Positions 1 through 4,781 of a stretch of DNA of 5,430 bases are shown in pieces. Each line of letters begins with the position of its first letter. Within the stretch, counting starts at the first letter, position 1. The notes below the pieces were generated by a model. It was not told the origin of the DNA, did no database searches, and saw only the letters and a list, made by a program, of their open reading frames with translations. A program made the position numbers and the translations under genes. Source of the stretch: Pseudomonadota bacterium (GTDB taxonomy: Bacteria > Pseudomonadota > Gammaproteobacteria > Burkholderiales > Burkholderiaceae_B); contig JAEZGR010000289.1 of the NCBI GenBank assembly GCA_023437255.1, positions 1 to 5,430 on the forward strand, read 5' to 3'.

Positions 1-179
1 CCTATGGCGACACGCGCGAACAGGCGATCGCCCGCATGAGCATTGCGCTTTCCGAAATGGTGGTCGAAGGCGTGAACACCAACATTGCCCTGCACCGCGA
101 ACTCATGGCCGACGCCCGCTTTGTGGAAGGCGGTACGTCGATCCATTATCTCGAACACAAACTGGCCCAGCGGCCCTGA
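1..179 (+). CDS. accC: Biotin carboxylase subunit of acetyl-CoA carboxylase, C-terminal end (partial)
   Basis: This is the last 58 codons of an open frame entering from the left edge (first whole codon at position 3, stop TGA at 177-179). The visible end contains the segment GVNTNIALHRELMADARF followed by EGGTSIHYLEHKL, which matches the conserved C-terminus of biotin carboxylase, where a G(I/V)xTN motif precedes a GGT(S/N)IHYLE motif. AccC carboxylates biotin carried on AccB using ATP and bicarbonate, the first half-reaction of acetyl-CoA carboxylase, which makes malonyl-CoA for fatty-acid synthesis in the cytoplasm. The ATP-grasp catalytic core lies outside the window. In many proteobacteria accB lies just upstream and prmA just downstream, and prmA does follow here. 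The paralogous carboxylase subunits of propionyl-CoA or pyruvate carboxylase are less likely because of this neighbour. Confidence 0.93.
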   Translation, partial: YGDTREQAIARMSIALSEMVVEGVNTNIALHRELMADARFVEGGTSIHYLEHKLAQRP

Positions 180-180
180 T

Positions 181-196
181 CCCCGGCGGGCCGGGG
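181..196 (+). other. Short GC hairpin just after accC
   Basis: A perfect 6-bp stem (CCCCGG at 181-186 with CCGGGG at 191-196) closes a 4-base CGGG loop, starting one base after the accC stop. No T-run follows, so it is not a terminator by itself. It could protect the 3' end of accBC mRNA from exonucleases or stack with the next hairpin. Such short GC stems also occur by chance in DNA of this composition. Confidence 0.35.
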
Positions 197-206
197 CAGT
201 CTGCGC

Positions 207-232
207 AAGCCCGGGTACTCAACCCGGGCTTT
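207..232 (+). terminator. Terminator-like hairpin (possible attenuator) between accC and prmA
   Basis: A perfect 10-bp stem is formed by AAGCCCGGGT (207-216) and ACCCGGGCTT (222-231) with the 5-base loop ACTCA. The T-run after it is short (the stem ends in TT and one more T follows before GCC), so full termination is uncertain. It could end part of the accBC transcripts and set a lower level of prmA, or act as a processing stem. Its right arm ends 6 bases before the prmA Shine-Dalgarno sequence (GGAAG at 238-242), so folding could also limit ribosome access. The pairing is seen directly; the regulatory role is inferred. Confidence 0.55.
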
Positions 233-247
233 GCCATGGAAGAAACT

Positions 248-1177
248 ATGCGTGAACTGGTCCTGAGCTGTTCCGAAAACCAGGCAGAGGTACTGTCTGA
301 CGCCCTGCTTGAAGCGGGCGTGCTGGCCGTATCCGTGGAAGACGCTGACAGCGATACCGCCCACGAGTCCCCGCTGTACGGCGAGCCGGGCCTGGAGCCT
401 GAGGTGCAGGCTTGGAACAACAACCGGGTGGTGGCCCTGCTTCCGGACGGGCTTGATCCGCGCCAGGTGCTCGAGCAGGTGGCGGATCTCTGTGGTCATG
501 TGCCATCTGACGCCGATTGGTCGCTGCGCGACGTGCCAGACGAAGACTGGGTCCGCTTTACTCAGTCACAGTTCGGACCCATTCAGGTGGGCGAGCGTAT
601 TTGGATCATTCCCAGCTGGCATGCGAACGACCCCGAGCTTCCCGCGCCGCAGGCGACCGAGGCCGACAGCAGTGTGGTGCGTATCGAGCTCGATCCCGGG
701 CTGGCGTTTGGCACCGGCAGTCACCCCACCACGCATCTGTGCCTTGAGTGGCTGGCCCACGAACTGCCGTCAGATGCCACCGTCCTCGACTACGGCTGCG
801 GCTCCGGCATTCTCGCCATCGCAGCCGGCTTGCTGGGCGCGGGCCGTATCGACGCCGTCGACATCGACGCTCAGGCCGTGCAGGCCACGCGCGACAATGC
901 ATCGAATAATGGCGTTCAGTTGCATGCCTGCCTGCCCGACGAATTCGGGGCCGGGCAGTTCGATGTGGTCGTCGCCAATATTCTTTCCAATCCGCTCAAG
1001 GTCCTGGCTCCGATGCTGGCAAATCGTGTTGCGCCAGGCGGCCATCTGGTGTTGTCGGGCGTGCTCGAACGTCAGGCACAGGAAGTCGCAGCCGCTTACG
1101 CACCCTGGCTGGCGCTCGACGTCTGGCAGACGCGCGATGGTTGGGTGTGCCTGCACGGGCGTCGTGAAGCGAACTGA
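248..1177 (+). CDS. prmA: Ribosomal protein L11 methyltransferase
   Basis: PrmA transfers methyl groups from S-adenosylmethionine to ribosomal protein L11 (N-terminal alpha-amine and lysines) in the cytoplasm. The protein is 309 residues, close to the usual ~295. Conserved parts are the LDPGLAFGTGSHPTT segment (residues 148-162), SAM-binding motif I VLDYGCGSG (179-187), and the catalytic-loop motif NILSNPL (244-250), the PrmA version of the (N/D)PP(Y/F) motif. The N-terminal substrate-recognition domain occupies roughly residues 1-120. The ATG at 248 is chosen because GGAAG (238-242) sits 5 bases upstream and MRELVLSCSENQAEVLSDALLEAG matches the usual PrmA start. An in-frame ATG at 236 would add four residues but has no ribosome binding site. 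Known mutants in other bacteria usually grow normally, so the gene is conserved but rarely essential. The next gene starts 15 bases downstream, which suggests cotranscription. Confidence 0.95.
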   Translation: MRELVLSCSENQAEVLSDALLEAGVLAVSVEDADSDTAHESPLYGEPGLEPEVQAWNNNRVVALLPDGLDPRQVLEQVADLCGHVPSDADWSLRDVPDEDWVRFTQSQFGPIQVGERIWIIPSWHANDPELPAPQATEADSSVVRIELDPGLAFGTGSHPTTHLCLEWLAHELPSDATVLDYGCGSGILAIAAGLLGAGRIDAVDIDAQAVQATRDNASNNGVQLHACLPDEFGAGQFDVVVANILSNPLKVLAPMLANRVAPGGHLVLSGVLERQAQEVAAAYAPWLALDVWQTRDGWVCLHGRREAN

Positions 1178-1192
1178 CAGGCGGAGGGACAC

Positions 1193-2419
1193 ATGGAGCT
1201 GACCACCCGCTGCCCGAATTGCGAGACGGTCTTCGCCGTGGCCCTCGAGCAGCTGCAGCTGCGTAAAGGCTATATCCGCTGCATTCAATGCGCCCATATC
1301 TTCGACGCCTACGAGGCCGTTGTTCCCGAGTCGCGCCAGGCCGAAACACGTGCCGAGTCGCGTCCCGCTGAAACCCGTGCCAAGTTGCGCCAGGCGGAAC
1401 CTCGCGTTTCGCAGCCGCCTGTCGCGCAGCCACCAGTTCAGGCAAATCCCCGCCCCGCGGGTGTCAGTGAGTCTGTACCGGCTTCAGGAGGCCCTGTGAC
1501 GGGCCGAGATCCCTTCTACATTCCGCCCCCTGAGCAACTGCCCGACCAGAGTCGCGCTCCGGCAAGGCCATTCTCGATCGGGCCGGGTGGCCCGGGCACT
1601 CATCGGGAGCCCGCCTTTCGTACGCCGGCGGTCGGAACCGCTTCCGTGGAATCGCGTCTGCCGGAAGAGCCGCGCATTCCTTCGGTACTGCGCGAACGCG
1701 GCACCAGAGCCGGGCAAGAGACCAACGCTCCCTCGTTCACGATTGCCGACACGCGGCCTCTCGATATCGACGTTGACGGGCATCCCGAAGAGACGCTTTA
1801 CGTGGGCGAACCGGCCCAGCCTGGTCAGGCGCTCTACATGGAGCCGCGTTCCGGTCACCGAAGCCGTGGCCGGCCCGAGCTCTTCGATGGACCGCAGCAA
1901 CGCAGCGGCTGGGCGTCGATGCTGTGGGGGCTGCTGATTCTTCTCGGCCTGGCCACTCTGCTGCTGCAGGGTGCGTACGTGTACCGCGCCCAGTTGGCCA
2001 ACCACTTGCCGCAACTCAGGCCCGTGCTTGAGTCGGCGTGCGCGCGCCTGGGCTGCAGTGTTCCGTACGATCGTCGTATCGAAGCGATTGCGATCACGGG
2101 TTCGGCCTTGCGCGCCAGCATCAGCACGCCGGCGAAGGAGCGCGCGGCAGAGGCTCAAGAGGGCGTTTCGCAACTCACGCTCGATGTCACGCTGCGCAAT
2201 ACCTTCGAGCGGCCGCAGGAGTGGCCCACGCTGGTGCTGGATCTCAAAGACGCGTCTGGTGCGGTGGTGGTCAGGCGCAATCTCCCGCCCGATGTCTGGG
2301 TGCCCGCACAGCTGCGTGGTGGCCCGTTCGCCGCCGGCAGCGAGGTGGCCATACAGGTGCCGGTGACAGTGCGGGGCCTGCAGGCCAACGGCTACCAACT
2401 GGACAAATTCTTTCCCTGA
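1193..2419 (+). CDS. Membrane-anchored zinc-ribbon / DUF3426 protein, function unknown
   Basis: This 408-residue protein has three parts. An N-terminal MJ0042-type zinc ribbon has cysteine pairs C7/C10 and C30/C33 followed by AHIFDA. A long Pro/Arg/Glu-rich, probably disordered linker (about 45-235) includes three 9-residue repeats. A single membrane helix (about 242-264) is followed by a DUF3426-type domain (about 265-405) that begins with LRPVLESACARLGCSVP, carrying C283 and C288. There is no signal peptide. The helix predicts a cytoplasmic zinc ribbon and a periplasmic C-terminal domain, which is inference. The start is supported by GGAGGG at 1183-1188. This architecture commonly lies next to prmA in betaproteobacteria and also in some gammaproteobacteria, but its biochemical role is not established. 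It sits 15 bases after prmA and 14 before the kinase, so it is probably part of their operon. Confidence 0.88.
   Translation: MELTTRCPNCETVFAVALEQLQLRKGYIRCIQCAHIFDAYEAVVPESRQAETRAESRPAETRAKLRQAEPRVSQPPVAQPPVQANPRPAGVSESVPASGGPVTGRDPFYIPPPEQLPDQSRAPARPFSIGPGGPGTHREPAFRTPAVGTASVESRLPEEPRIPSVLRERGTRAGQETNAPSFTIADTRPLDIDVDGHPEETLYVGEPAQPGQALYMEPRSGHRSRGRPELFDGPQQRSGWASMLWGLLILLGLATLLLQGAYVYRAQLANHLPQLRPVLESACARLGCSVPYDRRIEAIAITGSALRASISTPAKERAAEAQEGVSQLTLDVTLRNTFERPQEWPTLVLDLKDASGAVVVRRNLPPDVWVPAQLRGGPFAAGSEVAIQVPVTVRGLQANGYQLDKFFP
1328..1408 (+). repeat. Three tandem 27-bp repeats in the linker of the zinc-ribbon protein
   Basis: Three consecutive 27-bp units (1328-1354, 1355-1381, 1382-1408) encode the related 9-residue peptides ESRQAETRA, ESRPAETRA and KLRQAEPRV (residues 46-72). 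The first two differ by one residue and the third by more, which suggests an older duplication now diverging. They lie immediately after the zinc ribbon and form a charged, probably flexible or helical spacer. A shorter proline repeat (QPPVAQPPVQ) follows directly. Confidence 0.75.
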
Positions 2420-2433
2420 GATTGACCAAGGCA

Positions 2434-3369
2434 ATGTCTGAAAAAATTCTGATCTGCGGCTCGATCGCATTCGACACCATCGCTGTGTTCGAGGGCCACT
2501 TCAAGGACCACATTCTGGCCGACAGCATTCAGTCGCTGAGCGTGTCCTTCTTCGTTCCCAGTCTGCGCAAGGAATACGGCGGCTGCGCCGGCAACATTGC
2601 CTACAACCTGTCACTGCTTGGTGGCAACGCGGTGCCTGTCGGCACCGTTGGAGGCGACGCGGCCGACTATCTGCAGTACATGCGGGAACTGGGCATCGAT
2701 ACGAGCTTCGTGCGTGTGCTGCCTCATCGTTACACCCCGCAGTGCTTCATCACCACCGATCTCGACAACAACCAGATCGCTTCGTTTCATCCGGGTGCCA
2801 TGGAGCAGTCGGCCGAGAACGATATCACCGGCCAGCAGGCGGCCTGGGGGATCGTGGCGCCGGATGCCAAGGACGGCATGTTTGCGCATGCGCGCAGAAT
2901 GCACGAGGGCGGCATCCCCTTCGTCTTCGACCTCGGGCAGGCGATGCCGCTGTTCGATGGCGACGACCTTCGTCGCATGCTCGAAATGGCCGCCATTCTG
3001 TGCGTGAATGAGTATGAAGCGAGCGTCGTGGCGCAGCGTACCGGCCTGAGCATGGAAGCCATTGCTCGGGAGCTGCAGGGTGTTGTGGTCACGCATGGCA
3101 GCCAGGGTGCCGTGGTGTACGAATCGGGCCGCAGCACCGAGGTTCCGGTCGTGCCCGCCACCGAGGTGGTGGATCCGACAGGTTGTGGTGACGCGCACAG
3201 GGCGGGGCTTCTGTATGGCCTGACACGTGGCTGGACGCTGGCCGACGCATGTAAACTGGGCAATGTAATGGGCAGCCTCAAGGTGGCCTCGCGCGGCCCT
3301 CAGAACCATCGGCCGTCGCGCGACGATATCCAGGCCATGCTCCAGGCACACTACGGCATCGGCCTGTAG
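2434..3369 (+). CDS. PfkB-family nucleoside (adenosine-type) kinase
   Basis: This 311-residue ribokinase/PfkB-fold enzyme is predicted to phosphorylate the 5'-hydroxyl of a nucleoside with ATP, feeding purine salvage in the cytoplasm. PfkB signature 1 is GGCAGNIAYNLSLLGG (residues 49-64). Signature 2 is DPTGCGDAHRAG (247-258), with D253 as the expected catalytic base and G250-C251-G252 as the anion hole. The N-terminal ICGSIAFDTI, the TTDLDNNQIASFHPGAM block and the FVFDLGQAMPLFDG block closely resemble, from memory, the Burkholderia thailandensis nucleoside kinase, which acts on adenosine and inosine. Substrate choice here is therefore an inference; a sugar kinase is the main alternative. 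The frame is open much further upstream, but only the ATG at 2434 begins the family N-terminus. The Shine-Dalgarno match is poor (AAGG at 2428-2431 is too close), so translation may be coupled to the preceding stop 14 bases away. Confidence 0.88.
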   Translation: MSEKILICGSIAFDTIAVFEGHFKDHILADSIQSLSVSFFVPSLRKEYGGCAGNIAYNLSLLGGNAVPVGTVGGDAADYLQYMRELGIDTSFVRVLPHRYTPQCFITTDLDNNQIASFHPGAMEQSAENDITGQQAAWGIVAPDAKDGMFAHARRMHEGGIPFVFDLGQAMPLFDGDDLRRMLEMAAILCVNEYEASVVAQRTGLSMEAIARELQGVVVTHGSQGAVVYESGRSTEVPVVPATEVVDPTGCGDAHRAGLLYGLTRGWTLADACKLGNVMGSLKVASRGPQNHRPSRDDIQAMLQAHYGIGL

Positions 3370-3420
3370 CACGGCGGGCGCCCCGGTATTTTGGGTCCGA
3401 TACGCTTCGGGCCTGCAACA

Positions 3421-3424
3421 GGAG
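3421..3424 (+). promoter_or_regulatory. Ribosome binding site of the lipoprotein gene
   Basis: GGAG lies 6 bases before the ATG at 3431. This good match fixes the start, which is followed by a typical lipoprotein signal sequence. No convincing promoter or terminator was found in the 61-base gap after the kinase gene, so it remains open whether this gene is read from the upstream operon or from its own promoter. Confidence 0.7.
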
Positions 3425-3430
3425 TACGCA

Positions 3431-3928
3431 ATGAACACCTCCCTTGATTCAGGTTCCCGCCCGTCCCGTCGGCTGCTCGTCATGCTGGCCCTGGCGGGGT
3501 CGCTTGCCGTGCTGGCAGGCTGCGCGCACCAGAGCGCGTCGAGTTCCGTCTATACCTACGGGCAGGCGCAACGCGAACAGATCGTACGCCTTGGCACGGT
3601 TGAGGCTGTGCGCAATGTGGTGATCCAGCGTGATCGAAGCAGTGGGGCCGGTGCTTTGGCCGGCGGTGCGCTGGGCGGCGTGGCCGGCAGTTCGATCGGT
3701 GGTGGTCGTGGTCAGGTGCTGGCAGCCATCGGTGGCGGGCTGCTCGGTGCCATGGCAGGCGATGCGGTCGAACACAACATGGGCAAATCGGCCGGCCTCG
3801 AAATCACGGTTCGGCTCGATAACGGCGAAACCCGCGTGATCGCTCAGGAAGCCGACGTGCCGCTGTCAGCCGGCCAGCGTGTTCGCGTGATCAGCGGTGG
3901 TGGCCCCACTCGCGTCGTGCCTATGTAA
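3431..3928 (+). CDS. Glycine-zipper outer-membrane lipoprotein, SlyB/Pcp type
   Basis: The protein has 165 residues. It starts with a lipoprotein signal peptide: R13/R14, a hydrophobic core about 15-29, and the lipobox L-A-G-C with C31 as the lipidated cysteine. Position +2 is Ala and +3 His, so there is no Asp retention signal for the inner membrane and outer-membrane sorting is expected. Residues about 72-114 form a glycine-zipper 2TM region with many GxxxG spacings (for example 74-78, 78-82, 82-86, 102-106, 106-110). A C-terminal beta-rich segment follows (LEITVRLDNGETRVI, then GQRVRVISGG). This layout matches SlyB (about 155 residues), an envelope-integrity lipoprotein controlled by PhoPQ in enterics. 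No PhoP box was recognised here. Function beyond envelope structure is inferred from the family, and the symbol is left blank because several paralogues of this type usually coexist. Confidence 0.9.
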   Translation: MNTSLDSGSRPSRRLLVMLALAGSLAVLAGCAHQSASSSVYTYGQAQREQIVRLGTVEAVRNVVIQRDRSSGAGALAGGALGGVAGSSIGGGRGQVLAAIGGGLLGAMAGDAVEHNMGKSAGLEITVRLDNGETRVIAQEADVPLSAGQRVRVISGGGPTRVVPM

Positions 3929-3929
3929 G

Positions 3930-4002
3930 GAAGCCAGACAGGCGACACGCATCTGCGTAACGCGGCCACCGGATTCCAGTGGCCGTTTCACATTCTGGCT
4001 TC
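3930..4002. other. Large imperfect fold filling the convergent gap between lipoprotein gene and yggT
   Basis: A perfect 9-bp closing stem is formed by GAAGCCAGA (3930-3938) and TCTGGCTTC (3994-4002). Inside it are two further hairpins: ACGC/GCGT at 3947-3950 and 3955-3958, and the terminator stem at 3963-3985. On paper this makes a three-way junction placed between the two convergent stop codons (3926-3928 on + and 4008-4010 on -). The pairing is seen directly. A role in bidirectional termination or 3'-end protection is inferred. Confidence 0.5.
3963..3988 (+). terminator. Probable intrinsic terminator of the lipoprotein gene
   Basis: CGGCCAC (3963-3969) pairs with GTGGCCG (3979-3985) in a 7-bp GC-rich stem. 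The loop can add a two-pair GG/CC extension after a C/A mismatch. TTT follows directly and then a moderately T-rich stretch (CACATTCT). It begins 35 bases after the TAA of the lipoprotein gene. On the opposite strand the hairpin is preceded by AAA but followed by GCGTTACG, so termination of yggT by the same stem would be weaker. Confidence 0.6.
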
Positions 4003-4007
4003 AGGCC

Positions 4008-4571
4008 TTACACGCCGAAGATCGAGAAGGCCAGGCTCTGCAGCACCATGATGGCTACCTGAGCCAGGATCAACAATACCAGCGGCGAAAGGTCGAGCCC
4101 ACCCAGGTTGGGCATGAAGCGGCGGATCGGATCGAGCAGCGGCGCGGTGAGCGTATGCAGCAGGGGCATGACCGGCGCCATGGGGTTCACCCACGAAAGA
4201 ACGGCCTGGATCAGCGTGACCCACAGCACGATATTGAAGGCCCACTTGGCCACGGTGATCACCGCTGCCACGAGCGAGCGCGTGAGTCCCTCGGCAGAGG
4301 GCAGCTGGCCGGTGAGCAGCACCCATGTCAGCAGCAGATAAACCAGGGCGGTGAGCCAGCACGCCAGCAATGTCGGCCAGTCGAGGCGGTTCGATGGCTT
4401 GACGATGTTGCGCAGCGGACCCACCAGCCAGTTGGTGGCGCGCAACACGGCCTGGGAATAGGGGTTGAAGGGATGCAGCCTGATGGCATACATCCAGGCC
4501 CGGATGATCAGTGCGATGCCGAACAGCGAGAACAGAATGTTTAGCAGAAAGTACAGTACATCGCTGAACAT
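4008..4571 (-). CDS. yggT: YggT family integral membrane protein
   Basis: This 187-residue polytopic inner-membrane protein is almost the same length as Escherichia coli YggT (188). It has two YGGT repeats, each a hydrophobic helix followed by a conserved amphipathic segment: NPYSQAVLRATNWLVGPLRNIVKP (about 36-59) and LLHTLTAPLLDPIRRFMPNLGGLDLSP (about 137-163). Membrane segments are near residues 4-24, 67-88, 98-126 and 161-183. The exact role is unsettled. The family has been linked to osmotic and ion tolerance and, in plastids and cyanobacteria, to cytochrome assembly or division-related roles. The ATG at 4571-4569 gives the family-typical N-terminus, but no strong Shine-Dalgarno sequence precedes it. 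The gene converges on the lipoprotein gene and is separated by a terminator from the histone-like gene upstream, so it probably has its own promoter. Confidence 0.93.
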   Translation of the reverse strand: MFSDVLYFLLNILFSLFGIALIIRAWMYAIRLHPFNPYSQAVLRATNWLVGPLRNIVKPSNRLDWPTLLACWLTALVYLLLTWVLLTGQLPSAEGLTRSLVAAVITVAKWAFNIVLWVTLIQAVLSWVNPMAPVMPLLHTLTAPLLDPIRRFMPNLGGLDLSPLVLLILAQVAIMVLQSLAFSIFGV

Positions 4572-4604
4572 GGTCGTTTACTTGAAAAATCGGGAAGGGC
4601 CAAT

Positions 4605-4617
4605 TGTCTCATGAGAC
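4605..4617. promoter_or_regulatory. 12-bp perfect palindrome upstream of yggT, candidate operator
   Basis: GTCTCATGAGAC (4606-4617 within one base, centred on CATG) is a perfect palindrome about 35-46 bases upstream of the yggT start. It lies in the only gap where a yggT promoter can sit. A symmetrical site of this size suits a dimeric repressor or activator, but I do not recognise it as the box of a named regulator. A weak -35/-10 pair can be drawn just downstream on the minus strand (TTGGCC, 17 bases, TAAACG), but its -10 match is poor. The palindrome is seen; the role is inferred. Confidence 0.35.
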
Positions 4618-4676
4618 GACAGGGCCTCAAAGCGAGTGGCGCGGCGGGCACCATGGGGCATGGCACCGGGAGCGGA

Positions 4677-4713
4677 TGCTGGAAAGAAGAAAGCCCGAAC
4701 GAGGTCGGGCTTT
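4677..4713 (-). terminator. Intrinsic terminator of the histone H1-like gene
   Basis: On the minus strand the arms AAAGCCCGA (4713-4705) and TCGGGCTTT (4698-4690) form a perfect 9-bp stem with the 6-base loop CCTCGT. The pyrimidine-rich run TTTCTTCTTTCC follows. It lies about 68 bases beyond the histone-like stop codon and before yggT in the direction of reading, so it separates the two genes. This is the clearest terminator of the window. Reading in the + direction would lack a T-run after the stem. Confidence 0.85.
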
Positions 4714-4738
4714 GAGAAACAGCGCACGCGCGGCGCAT

Positions 4739-4758
4739 TGGCCTGCCGGGGCAGGCCA
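4739..4758 (-). other. GC hairpin in the 3' untranslated region of the histone-like gene
   Basis: TGGCCTGC (4739-4746) pairs with GCAGGCCA (4751-4758) as a perfect 8-bp stem with a 4-base loop. It lies 23 bases after the histone-like stop codon and some 25 bases before the terminator hairpin. There is no T-run, so it is not a second terminator. It may be an mRNA 3'-end structure or have no function. Confidence 0.4.
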
Positions 4759-4781
4759 GGTGATCGCGCCGGAGTCCCTGC

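Noticed and set aside
309..1202. A 297-codon + strand frame overlapping prmA
   Set aside because: It is the +1 shadow of prmA; its product is Arg/Pro/Ser/Cys-rich with no recognisable motif, while the prmA frame has all family motifs.
2038..2433. N-terminal extension of the kinase by 132 codons
   Set aside because: This part overlaps the DUF3426 coding frame out of phase and is low in family likeness; the PfkB N-terminus begins exactly at the ATG at 2434.
1484..2470. A 328-codon minus-strand frame opposite the zinc-ribbon gene
   Set aside because: Long antisense frames are common in GC-rich genes; its product has no family likeness and no ribosome binding site was found.
3370..3420. Possible terminator or promoter between the kinase and the lipoprotein gene
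   Set aside because: Only short GC palindromes (GGGCGCCC) and a TTGGGT/TGCAAC pair with poor matches could be drawn; neither is strong enough to list.
2611..3483. A 290-codon minus-strand frame opposite the kinase gene
   Set aside because: Antisense shadow of a gene with clear PfkB signatures; the His/Arg-rich product has no domain I recognise.
3897..4544. A 215-codon + strand frame opposite yggT
   Set aside because: Gln/His/Arg-rich antisense shadow of a membrane-protein gene whose YGGT repeats are unmistakable.
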